Assembly (NCBI GenBank): GCA_938001945.1
Contig: CALLBH010000051.1
Location: 1 to 35,970, forward strand
DNA: 35,970 nt
Source of the DNA: an uncultured Robiginitomaculum sp.
GTDB lineage: Bacteria > Pseudomonadota > Alphaproteobacteria > Caulobacterales > Maricaulaceae
Direction: 5' to 3'
The position numbers and the translations under genes are program-made. This document shows, piece after piece, positions 27,882 to 35,970 of the stretch; positions within the stretch are counted from its first letter, which is position 1; each line of letters opens with the position of its first letter. Below the pieces are notes generated by a model, which had not been told where the DNA came from, made no database searches, and saw only the letters and a list, made by a program, of their open reading frames with translations.

Positions 27882-29909
27882 CTAGGCTGCGTGTTTTGCA
27901 GTCCCAAATAACGTGTCCAAATTTGATAAAGTTTCACGGGCAGCCATGATCGTCTTTTTCGTGGCTCTATGGCATTGTGCGGTCTCGCCAGCTTCGGCCA
28001 GTACATTAGCATTGTCGGCAAGCGAGCTTAGATCGGATAGACCATATGTCCCGGCGAGCCCTTTTAGCGTGTGACTAGGGTGAATGATTTTGCTGATGTC
28101 TTTAGCGATAAGAGCTTTATCCATGGCATCTGCGGCGGCCCTTAAATCAAGCTCAAATTGCGTTTGGAACGCACAGAGCTCATCGGGCGTCAATTCACCT
28201 AGTAATTCAATTAGCGCTAATTTGACGCCCTGCGATGCGTTGTCCATATTATATTCCCTGTCGAATAAATTCGAGGCAATGGCGGCGATCAAATCCGTGC
28301 GTTTAAACGGTTTTGTCACAACGTCATTCATTCCAATCGTCTTCAAGTTTTGAATTTCGTGGAAATTTCCCATGGCTGTGAGCGCAATAATTGGAATGTT
28401 CCGATAAGACTTTTGAGACTCCCGAATATGGCGGCATGCTTCTTTGCCGCTCATTTCCGGCATGAAAATATCCATCAAAATGATGTCAAATTGGGCGTTT
28501 TCTAAGGCCTTTAAGGCCTCACGGCCATTGTCCACAATAGTGATGCTTTTGCAGTGGTTTGATAAAATTCGTGAGACGACCATTTGGTTTGTTTTGTTGT
28601 CTTCTGCAATCAAGACGCGGCATTCAGAAATGTCTTCATTTGTGCTCGGATATCGGGGTTGGACTTCCTCAGTCTTCGCGCTGGGTATGGGAAGCGTAAC
28701 CCAAAATTCTGACCCTTTGCCAAGCTCACTATCCACGCCAATGCGCCCGCCCATCATTTCCGCAATGATTTTTGAAATCGTTAGTCCGAGGCCTGTTCCG
28801 TCATGGTTTCTCGAATCCGAGTCATCCACCATAAAAAATTCGTCAAATAATCTTGCGGCAGCGTCTTCTGAAATGCCAATACCCGAATCTTTGACACTAC
28901 ATTTTAAACTCCACATTTCATCGGATGTTTGATGGGTCATAATCTTGAGAGAAATGCTTCCGGACTTGGTGAACTTCAGAGCGTTGCTGACATAGTTCAT
29001 TAAAATCTGCCTGATACGGCCTAAGTCGCCCTTCAAGAACACATTGTCGGCTTGTGATGCATCGATTGTAAAATCGACGCCGATATCTTTGGCTTTGACT
29101 TTGAAGAGTTGGAATACATCGTCAAAAACGTCTCGCGCCGAAAAAATCTCATCTATATAGGTTATATTTCCTGAAGAAATTCGCGCGTAATCAAGAACAT
29201 CATTGATGACTCTTAGAAGCGCGAGTGAGGATTTTTCCGCCGTTTTAACGAGGTCTCTCTGATCTTTGTTAAGCGGCGTTTCACCTAAAATGTCTAAAAT
29301 TCCTAAAACTGCATTGAAGGGTGTGCGAATTTCATGGCTCATCGCAGCCAAGAACTTTGATTTTACTTTACTGGCTTTCTCTGCGGCATCTTTGGCTTCG
29401 ATAAGGGCGGTTTGTGCGGCTTTAGCTTCTGAGATGTCCCGGATGTAAGCGATGAAAATATCGCCGCTCTCGCGCTGACTTCTGGAAATTGCGAGCTCGG
29501 ACATGAACTCAGTTCCGTCGGCGCGCAGGGCCTCGATTTCAATTCTTTGACCCAATATTTTTTCTTGCCCGGTATTTTTCATTCGAGCCATGCCGGCATT
29601 ATGAGCATCTCTGTAACGCTGAGGAACAATTAGTTCTGCCATGCTTTGGCCGATGACTTCATCGCGCTTATAATCGAATATTTTCTCGGCAGACGCGCTA
29701 AACTCAATAATGTTTCCGTCCAAATCAATTACAATTATTCCATCTAGTGATGCCGCTACAGTTGCTTGGAGTTGATCGGCGTTTATCTCAGCCTTTCGTT
29801 CAGCGACTCTGGCTTGATCCTGCCATTTCAGGTTCGTTCGCCGAAAGCCATAGCCAAGACAAAACGAAACCGCTGCCGCTCCAATTGTAATGTACAACGC
29901 GTCCACCAT
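27882..29909 (-). CDS. PAS hybrid sensor histidine kinase with REC and C-terminal HPt-like domain
   Basis: MSHEIRTPFNAVLGILD, GTGLGLTISK, REC IILMDIFMPEMSG, HPt-like HPSHTLKGLAGTYGL; start revised to ATG 29909 (AGGAG-TATT-ATG). Confidence 0.92.
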   Translation of the reverse strand: MVDALYITIGAAAVSFCLGYGFRRTNLKWQDQARVAERKAEINADQLQATVAASLDGIIVIDLDGNIIEFSASAEKIFDYKRDEVIGQSMAELIVPQRYRDAHNAGMARMKNTGQEKILGQRIEIEALRADGTEFMSELAISRSQRESGDIFIAYIRDISEAKAAQTALIEAKDAAEKASKVKSKFLAAMSHEIRTPFNAVLGILDILGETPLNKDQRDLVKTAEKSSLALLRVINDVLDYARISSGNITYIDEIFSARDVFDDVFQLFKVKAKDIGVDFTIDASQADNVFLKGDLGRIRQILMNYVSNALKFTKSGSISLKIMTHQTSDEMWSLKCSVKDSGIGISEDAAARLFDEFFMVDDSDSRNHDGTGLGLTISKIIAEMMGGRIGVDSELGKGSEFWVTLPIPSAKTEEVQPRYPSTNEDISECRVLIAEDNKTNQMVVSRILSNHCKSITIVDNGREALKALENAQFDIILMDIFMPEMSGKEACRHIRESQKSYRNIPIIALTAMGNFHEIQNLKTIGMNDVVTKPFKRTDLIAAIASNLFDREYNMDNASQGVKLALIELLGELTPDELCAFQTQFELDLRAAADAMDKALIAKDISKIIHPSHTLKGLAGTYGLSDLSSLADNANVLAEAGETAQCHRATKKTIMAARETLSNLDTLFGTAKHAA

Positions 29910-30110
29910 AATACTCCTATGGGTGGCATTATGAATCAAAGCGCTTAACAAACGTTCAGGTTGTGTGGTTAGGAAGGCCTTAACATTTGCGGCGTGAGTT
30001 AAGCGGATGCCAACAATTATTATAGAACAAAGAGACGTATAATTTTACGTCTTTATTCTTTGGAGGAGGCAAGTTTATAATTGATACTCATGTATCAGCA
30101 GCTCAAAAAA

Positions 30111-30185
30111 TGGTGCCGCGAGGGAGAATTGAACTCCCGACCTCATCATTACCAATGATGCGCTCTACCCCTGAGCTACCGCGGC
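30111..30185 (-). tRNA. tRNA-Thr (anticodon GGT), encoded CCA
   Basis: Minus strand GCCGCGGTAGCTCAGGGGTAGAGCGCATCATTGGTAATGATGAGGTCGGGAGTTCAATTCTCCCTCGCGGCACCA folds to a cloverleaf; anticodon loop TTGGTAA. Confidence 0.96.
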
Positions 30186-30380
30186 GAATTTGGACTGTTA
30201 GGTCAAATTTCCTACGCCCATATATGAGATTTTGAAACTATGCAAAGTCACAAACATCATTATTCAGGCCGCTCCCTACAAGTATTTGACATGGGGGTGC
30301 AAGTCAAAACTAGGTTCCCGTGCTGCTCGGGTAACGCCTCGCTATTGACGACTATACCTGCTGGCCGCTAGGCAATGCTC

Positions 30381-30494
30381 ATGTCTAAAAGCGAAACGCA
30401 GAAAACAGAAAAGCAACGCGCGCAAGAACGCAAAGCTAAAGCCTTGCGTGATAATCTTCGCCGCCGAAAACAGGCTGGCCGAAAGGCGGATTAA
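30381..30494 (+). CDS. Small basic protein, 37 aa (MSKSETQKTEKQRAQERKAKALRDNLRRRKQAGRKAD)
   Basis: Below track length cutoff; followed by a terminator hairpin; resembles short basic RRRK proteins I recall near murA in alphaproteobacteria (recollection, unverified). Confidence 0.65.
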   Translation: MSKSETQKTEKQRAQERKAKALRDNLRRRKQAGRKAD

Positions 30495-30502
30495 ATACTG
30501 TT

Positions 30503-30530
30503 ATGAGGCCCAAAATAGGGCCTCATTATT
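30503..30530 (+). terminator. Hairpin terminator after the 37-aa ORF
   Basis: ATGAGGCCC-AAAATA-GGGCCTCAT then TATT; perfect 9-bp stem, modest T-tract. Confidence 0.65.
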
Positions 30531-30548
30531 GTTGGGGAAAGGCGCGTC

Positions 30549-31084
30549 TTAATTTCCTGTCCCTGATGAACTTTCAGGGTCAAAGAAATAGAGCTGCGGG
30601 AAGCTCTTCCCGTCGGCGGTCGTCAAAACAATTGATAAATATCCTGAGACTTTCCATTGCCCTTCTTTTGAGACAACGTTGAGTGTCTTTTTAGACTCGC
30701 ATTGCAGATATTTCGTATCTTTGGCCGGAGGCGTTGGAGGGGCAATCTCATGAGAGTCGGACCATTTCGCTAGATAAGACGTTGAGTCTTCAGGATCAAA
30801 CAATGAAAGTGGCTCACGCATATTGGCGGGAATTGAAATGAGCGTGCAATCCGTAACGCTCATACTTTCTAAAATCATGTCACTTTGCGCGTCACAATTT
30901 TCATTTGGAGATGCGCCGATGACTTCTATTGCAAGCTCATCGCCGGCTTGGAAATTAAATGTTCCGGCAAGCGGCCCTGTATCAAGTTTTTCGCATTTTT
31001 GATCATTTGGCCCAAGGATTTAATAGTTCAAAGCCTCGTAACTTGCCGAATGTCAAAGTTGAGTTGTAAAGTGTATGTTGTCAT
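30549..31084 (-). pseudogene. Possible disrupted small protein gene; open 3' part is 30549..30878
   Basis: ATG 31084 with GGAAAG SD stops after 18 codons; protein-like reading resumes in another frame (ILGPNDQKCEKLDTGPLAGTFNFQAGDELAIEVIGASPNENCDAQSDMILES...) with no ATG/GTG/TTG before 30878. Confidence 0.4.
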
Positions 31085-31095
31085 AGTTTCTTTCC

Positions 31096-32784
31096 TTATC
31101 GTGCGAGCAGCTTGTGGTATCCGGGGTCTTGGCGCAGGCGCGCGAGTTCCGGGTCATTCTTTATTTCGGTGAGGGGGTACCCTGCATCAATCGTGCGCCC
31201 CAATAATATTAGCGCGCGGTCGCGCTCCGACATGATTTCATAGATTACAACTGTGCGGTAGAGTTGCGACGATGTCATATTTGCATTGAAATCAACTTGC
31301 ATCAAAATCGTTCTTGAAGCGTCCAAGTTGCCGAGCTTCGCAAAGTATAGAGCCTCGCGTGTATCTAAATTGCGATTGTTCGGGTTCCTGCCTCGGCTCT
31401 CTTGCAAGAGCTGAATGGCGCGGCGATAGGCCGTTTCTGCGTCTTTTTTTCGGCCCGCCGTCCAGCGATATGAATCGGCAAGGTTCGCCCAATATAAATA
31501 GTTATGGGAGTCTCCTTCGAGCTTAAGTGTTTTTTCAAATGCTGACGCGGCGGTCTCATATTGCCCTTGAAAGAATAAGTAGGCCCCTAGGTTGCTATAG
31601 AGGAGTGAGCTCTCATTTACTGCTAATCCCTTTTGAATGACTTTAATGGCTGCGCTCGTTTTGTCTTGCATGTGCAGGGCGTGAGCGAGCTGCGCATATG
31701 CCCGAGGATTGTCCGTCGCTAAATCTATACCGCGTTTAAATGTATGTTCAGCGTCTTCAAACCGATCTTGAGAAACATAATTCTCAGCTAAGTCCAAATG
31801 GAATATGGCGTAGTCCGGATGAATAGAAATGCCTGAATTAAGCGTTTGATTGGAGTCCTCTATGCGGTTTGATTTTCTGTAAATTCTAGCCCGCGACTCA
31901 ATGCTCAATTTGTTATCCGGATCCAGTATGTCAGCGCGATCAAGAAATTCCAAAGCCCGTTCATATTGGCCCTCATATTCAATGGCCCAGCCTACGGCGA
32001 TGTTAGCAATGGCTAAATGCTCGTCGGAGCGTAAAGCCGCTTCTGCGTGAGATTTTGCTCGCTGAAGCGTTGCAGGATCACGTTCAAGGTGCGTATACTC
32101 CCGCATGAGCGACAGCGCCAGGCCCGCGCGCGCAGCGCTGTGGTCTGGATCATTCGCGAGCACGTTTTTGAAGATATCTTGCGCGTCTTGGATTGCGCCA
32201 TCTTTGGTGAATTTTTCAATATTTACATAGCCTGCATCTAAACGGGTATTGACCGGAGATAGATTGCCAATATCGGGCGAAACAGTCCAAACCGCAGCGA
32301 TGGCAATCGCGAATATGGATAAGGCCAGAAGCCATATTTTCTTGCGCGGTTTAAACTGAGGTAAATTTTCTGACACGTTTTTTGGAAGCGCAGGCTTCGG
32401 AGTTGTTGTTTCCACGGGAGTTTCAGGTGCGATAGATTTAGCTGTTTCAATAGCGTCGATTTTCTGTGCGATCTGCTGTGTGGCTGTTGATAATTCTGCG
32501 ACGAGCCGATATCCCTTGCGCGGTATCGTTTTTATATATGTATGAGGCTTTTTATTGTCGCCTAGCGCTTTTCGTAAAATTGAAATCGCGCGAGAGAGAC
32601 GCTCATCGCCTCCAAATTCAACGCCCCAAACAGCAGAGATTAAATCGTCTCGCGACATGACTTGGCCAGGATTGTCCGCAAGGACGCGCAAAAGATCCAT
32701 GATCTTCGGCTCTACGCGGGATAGTCCATTCGGGGACTCAATTAGGCTTCCGTCGAAGTCAATATTGGATTTACCAATTTTCAT
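31096..32784 (-). CDS. CadC/ToxR-like transcriptional regulator: OmpR/PhoB-type winged helix, TM, TPR repeats
   Basis: LSRVEPKIMDLLRVLADNPGQVMSRDDLISAVWG...RLSRAISILRKALGD...TYIKTIPRKGYRLVAEL; TM IWLLALSIFAIAIAAVWTV; repeated TPR-like helices. Confidence 0.88.
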   Translation of the reverse strand: MKIGKSNIDFDGSLIESPNGLSRVEPKIMDLLRVLADNPGQVMSRDDLISAVWGVEFGGDERLSRAISILRKALGDNKKPHTYIKTIPRKGYRLVAELSTATQQIAQKIDAIETAKSIAPETPVETTTPKPALPKNVSENLPQFKPRKKIWLLALSIFAIAIAAVWTVSPDIGNLSPVNTRLDAGYVNIEKFTKDGAIQDAQDIFKNVLANDPDHSAARAGLALSLMREYTHLERDPATLQRAKSHAEAALRSDEHLAIANIAVGWAIEYEGQYERALEFLDRADILDPDNKLSIESRARIYRKSNRIEDSNQTLNSGISIHPDYAIFHLDLAENYVSQDRFEDAEHTFKRGIDLATDNPRAYAQLAHALHMQDKTSAAIKVIQKGLAVNESSLLYSNLGAYLFFQGQYETAASAFEKTLKLEGDSHNYLYWANLADSYRWTAGRKKDAETAYRRAIQLLQESRGRNPNNRNLDTREALYFAKLGNLDASRTILMQVDFNANMTSSQLYRTVVIYEIMSERDRALILLGRTIDAGYPLTEIKNDPELARLRQDPGYHKLLAR

Positions 32785-32893
32785 TTTCCCCCACTATTAT
32801 GGCCCAACATGTTCTTTATATTCAACATTTTGAATGTGATTACAATTAAACTTCTTCAAAGTTCAATTTTCAAGTTTTGCCATGTTTTTCACG

Positions 32894-32915
32894 ACCTAAG
32901 AAAAACCTAAGAAAA
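32894..32915 (+). repeat. Perfect 11-bp tandem direct repeat (ACCTAAGAAAA)x2
   Basis: Read directly: ACCTAAGAAAA ACCTAAGAAAA in the regulator/murA intergenic region. Confidence 0.85.
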
Positions 32916-32956
32916 CTCTCATTAAACCAACAGGACTTTGAAGGAGGTGTTTGGCA

Positions 32957-33088
32957 TTGAGTAAGGGCATCAAACATAGGCGTGGGGCGATATGTTTGAG
33001 GGGGATAAGTGGAACTGTGGTGGTTTGCGAGCAGACGCAAACACTTTCATTTATCCCCGCCTTTTGGGTCCGATATGTGGGGCTATAA
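32957..33088 (+). CDS. Candidate small protein, 43 aa, TTG start (alternatively a structured ncRNA)
   Basis: SD AAGGAGGTG at 32941-32949; (M)SKGIKHRRGAICLRGISGTVVVCEQTQTLSFIPAFWVRYVGL*; stop immediately before a terminator. Confidence 0.4.
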   Translation: MSKGIKHRRGAICLRGISGTVVVCEQTQTLSFIPAFWVRYVGL

Positions 33089-33122
33089 ACAAGTGCGGTA
33101 TTCAATACCGTGCTTGTTTTTT
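33089..33122 (+). terminator. Strong intrinsic terminator upstream of murA
   Basis: ACAAGTGCGGTAT-TCA-ATACCGTGCTTGT (two wobble pairs) followed by TTTTT. Confidence 0.85.
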
Positions 33123-33238
33123 ATTGTGCGCGCGTAAAAATCACGTTCGTCACAATTTAGCGGCAATTTCTCCTTCTTTTCACCGATAACATTCTCCATC
33201 ATGGCATTTGATTCTCACAAGGCCAAAGGCGCAGCATT

Positions 33239-34504
33239 ATGGATAAAATTGTCATAGAGGGCGGAACGCCGCTTAATGGTGACATCACGATTAGCGGGGC
33301 AAAGAACTCTGCGATCAAATTGATGGCCGTTTGCCTGCTGACCGACGAGCCGCTGGAACTCACGAACATGCCGCATTTGCGTGATACGCGCTCTATGGGC
33401 GGGCTACTCGAGCATTTAGGTGTAAAGGTTGAGACGGGGCCGGGTTCGCGAATGTTTCTTCACGCGGCGACATTATCCTCAACCGAAGCCCCTTATGATC
33501 TTGTACGTAAAATGCGCGCGAGCTTTAATGTGCTTGGCCCGTTACTGGCGCGCGAGCACAAAGCGCGCGTATCGCTTCCCGGCGGCTGCGCGATTGGCGC
33601 GCGGCCCGTGGACCTTCATTTGAAAGCGATGGAAAGCCTTGGTGCAACGATTGAACTTGAAGATGGCTATGTTGTCGCGTCAGCAAAAGGCGGGCTTAAG
33701 GGCGCAGAGATCACATTCCCCTTTGTCTCAGTTGGCGCGACAGAGCATGCGATGATGGCGGCCTCACTCGCGCAGGGCGAAACGGTTTTATATAATGCCG
33801 CGCGCGAGCCGGAAATTATTGATCTCGCCAATTGCTTGAACGCGATGGGCGCGCAGATTGTTGGGGCAGGGCGCTCAGAAGTGCGTATCAATGGCGTCAA
33901 AAAACTGTCCGGCACAAGTTACGCTGTTGTCCCTGATCGTATCGAGGCGGGAACATACGCGCTCGCGGCGGCGACGGTTGGCGGCAAAGTGCGCCTCGTT
34001 AATGTGCGCTCTGATCATCTGGGCTCGCTCTGGCCGCTAATTGCCCAAGCGGGCGCGAAAGTGACAATGGATGAGGCTAGCGTTTTGATTGAGCGTAATC
34101 CCAAAACGCGTCTACGTCCCGTGGATGTTGAGACGCAGGCCTATCCCGGCTTCCCAACAGATTTGCAGGCGCAATTTATGGCGATGTGCTGTCTGGCTGA
34201 TGGCGTGTCCGTCATTCGCGAGAATATTTTTGAAAATCGCTTCATGCATTGCCCCGAGCTTATTCGTCTTGGCGCGAATATTAAAGTGACGGGCCGAGAA
34301 GCCATTGTGCGCGGCGTCAAAGAATTTCACGGCGCGCCGGTCATGGCGACCGATTTGCGGGCCTCGGCGTCACTCATCGCGGCGGGCCTTGCCGCGCATG
34401 GCGAAACCTCAATTGGCCGTGTCTATCATTTAGACAGAGGTTTTGAACATATAGAGGTGAAACTTGGAAATTGTGGTGCTAACATCCGCCGAGAACGCGA
34501 ATAG
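33239..34504 (+). CDS. murA: UDP-N-acetylglucosamine 1-carboxyvinyltransferase
   Basis: [30 protein letters not shown]; active-site loop [27 protein letters not shown]. Confidence 0.98.
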   Translation: MDKIVIEGGTPLNGDITISGAKNSAIKLMAVCLLTDEPLELTNMPHLRDTRSMGGLLEHLGVKVETGPGSRMFLHAATLSSTEAPYDLVRKMRASFNVLGPLLAREHKARVSLPGGCAIGARPVDLHLKAMESLGATIELEDGYVVASAKGGLKGAEITFPFVSVGATEHAMMAASLAQGETVLYNAAREPEIIDLANCLNAMGAQIVGAGRSEVRINGVKKLSGTSYAVVPDRIEAGTYALAAATVGGKVRLVNVRSDHLGSLWPLIAQAGAKVTMDEASVLIERNPKTRLRPVDVETQAYPGFPTDLQAQFMAMCCLADGVSVIRENIFENRFMHCPELIRLGANIKVTGREAIVRGVKEFHGAPVMATDLRASASLIAAGLAAHGETSIGRVYHLDRGFEHIEVKLGNCGANIRRERE

Positions 34505-34512
34505 GTATTTCA

Positions 34513-34959
34513 ATGAGTAACACGAACCGTCTGCGCTTGCAGGCTATGGACCAGACTGACCTGACCGTATTGTCAGCGGCGCTGCAAGACGGCATCGCGC
34601 AGGTTGGCGATATTAAATTGGACCGTAATGCGCGCAGTATGTCGCTTATACTGGCTCGCTTTCGCTGGGAACTTCCGGACTATGGCAAAGGCGAGCGCGT
34701 CGGCGCAGCCCTGCGTATTGACGGCGTTATGAACGTTCGCTCGCGCGGAATTAATCGCAGCGAGCCCGAAGCGCGCTTGGTTCTGCTCTCTATGGAATTT
34801 GTTGCCGGACTGACTGCGCCCGAAGGGATGCTGACGCTTAATTTTGCGGGCGGCGGTGAACTCGCGCTGGAAGTTGAGGCCATTGACGTCATGCTAATGG
34901 ACGTCACGCCATCGCGCGCTGCAAGTTCGCGTCCCAGCCACGATATTTCCGACACATAA
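34513..34959 (+). CDS. DUF2948 family protein
   Basis: Sequence style and position directly after murA. Confidence 0.8.
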   Translation: MSNTNRLRLQAMDQTDLTVLSAALQDGIAQVGDIKLDRNARSMSLILARFRWELPDYGKGERVGAALRIDGVMNVRSRGINRSEPEARLVLLSMEFVAGLTAPEGMLTLNFAGGGELALEVEAIDVMLMDVTPSRAASSRPSHDISDT

Positions 34960-34960
34960 T

Positions 34961-35452
34961 ATGAGCGACGCGCGCACCATTGCCGAATTGGTTATTGATG
35001 CGGACAGCTTGCCGCCGGGCAGCCCCGAAATGGTGCATGAACGCCGCGTCGCGATTTTTGATATTCTCGAGGAGAATGATTTCGCGCTCGTGGATGGCCC
35101 CGAAGGGCCTTATCGCATTGATCTGGCGATGGTCGAAGGTCGATTGCAAATGTCCATTGCTTATATTGATGGCGCGCCGATCAAAGACATTATGGTCTCT
35201 ATGGCCTCCTTTCGCCGCGTCATTCGCGATTATTTCATGATTTGTGAAAGTTACCACAACGCCATTCGCACGGCCATGCCGGCTCAAATTGAGGCGATAG
35301 ATATGGGACGCCGCGGTCTCCATAATGAAGGCTCGCGCATGCTCACCGACGCACTTCGCCAAACCGCTGAGATTGATTTTCAAACTTCGCGCCGCATGTT
35401 CACGCTGATCTGCGCGCTCCACAGACGGCCAAAGCGGGATGTTGTGACATGA
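34961..35452 (+). CDS. UPF0262 family protein
   Basis: HERRVAIFDILEENDF...GPYRIDLAMVEGRL...IRDYFMICESYHNAIRTA; adjacent LMW phosphatase gene. Confidence 0.85.
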   Translation: MSDARTIAELVIDADSLPPGSPEMVHERRVAIFDILEENDFALVDGPEGPYRIDLAMVEGRLQMSIAYIDGAPIKDIMVSMASFRRVIRDYFMICESYHNAIRTAMPAQIEAIDMGRRGLHNEGSRMLTDALRQTAEIDFQTSRRMFTLICALHRRPKRDVVT

Positions 35453-35886
35453 TAAAACCGCCAAGCTCCGTGCTTTTTGTCTGTCAGCTGAATTCCATCC
35501 GCTCGCCCATGGCCGAAGCTTTGGCGCGAAAGCTTTATGGCGGCAAAACCTATTCTGATAGCTGCGGGGTCTATGCCGGAGATCTGGATGATTTCATGGT
35601 CACGGTCCTCTCTGAGCAGGGCATGGATATGTCAGGCCATGAAGCCCAGAGCATGGCGCAGCTCCAAGACGCCAATTTTGACCATGTTGTCGCTTTTACC
35701 GATTCAGCGTTTAAAGCGGTCAGCGCGGTGTTCGAAGATAGTGACGCGCAGCTCTCGCTTTGGCCTATGCCTGACCCCACGCAAGGCTCACTGGACGTTC
35801 GCGCTATGCTGGATAATTACCGCAGCGTACGCGACATGATAAAAGCGCGAATGATCCGAGAGTTCGGGCCGCCCGTATCAACCTAG
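35449..35886 (+). CDS. Low molecular weight protein-tyrosine phosphatase family protein
   Basis: CX5R loop FVCQLNSIRSPMAEALA and DP motif MPDPTQGS; 4-bp overlap with UPF0262 gene. Confidence 0.88.
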   Translation: MIKPPSSVLFVCQLNSIRSPMAEALARKLYGGKTYSDSCGVYAGDLDDFMVTVLSEQGMDMSGHEAQSMAQLQDANFDHVVAFTDSAFKAVSAVFEDSDAQLSLWPMPDPTQGSLDVRAMLDNYRSVRDMIKARMIREFGPPVST

Positions 35887-35970
35887 AAAACTGGGATTAT
35901 GCCTAGTATTTGGCGAAAACTTGCCTATATCACCCATTGAAACGGCCAATTGTGGTCACGCTATACAAGG

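Noticed and set aside
28444-28932. 162-aa plus ORF inside the hybrid kinase
   Set aside because: Antisense to the HATPase/REC coding region.
34904-35464. 186-aa minus ORF over UPF0262
   Set aside because: Antisense to a recognisable conserved family; no start context or domain motif.
35908-35925. TTGGCGAAAACTTGCC resembling -24/-12 near the right end
   Set aside because: Spacing is one base too short for sigma54, which is spacing-sensitive.
1-35970. CRISPR arrays, transposases, integrases, or att-like repeats at tRNA-Thr
   Set aside because: No regularly spaced direct repeats and no transposase/integrase motifs seen; no second copy of the tRNA 3' end noticed.

Overview
Window from an alphaproteobacterium; the murA–DUF2948–UPF0262–LMW-phosphatase block and overall gene content suggest a Caulobacterales/Hyphomonadales-like lineage (inference, not proven). 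Left to right: (1) a partial lipoprotein amidohydrolase that runs off the left edge and is missing from the ORF track; (2) two paralogous PAS hybrid histidine kinases flanking a thymidine kinase + phosphoribosyltransferase pair; (3) a seven-gene minus-strand envelope operon (15504→7226): lipoprotein, secreted protein, two TM-vWA proteins with MotB-like TM helices, a MotA/TolQ/ExbB-type channel protein, a membrane-anchored FGE/SUMF1-domain protein without the canonical catalytic cysteines, and a TolA-like Ala-rich secreted protein. This is the best candidate for an undescribed ion-driven envelope machine; (4) a polysaccharide locus of two divergent operons (GT4, GH5-like protein with a Glu-to-Gln change at the putative acid/base, Ig-like periplasmic protein; GT2-STAS fusion, flippase, giant GT-C-like protein, TolC-like lipoprotein), followed by an NtrC-type sigma54 activator and a hybrid kinase with an HPt-like C-terminus. 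By eye I find three sigma54 -24/-12 elements in this locus and paired inverted repeats TYGC-N5-GCRA about two helical turns apart at both intergenic regions, suggesting a self-contained sigma54 regulon; (5) tRNA-Thr(GGT), small ORFs missed by the track, a possible degraded gene, and a CadC-like wHTH-TPR regulator; (6) the murA block. All assignments come from reading sequence and motifs; no database search was run.
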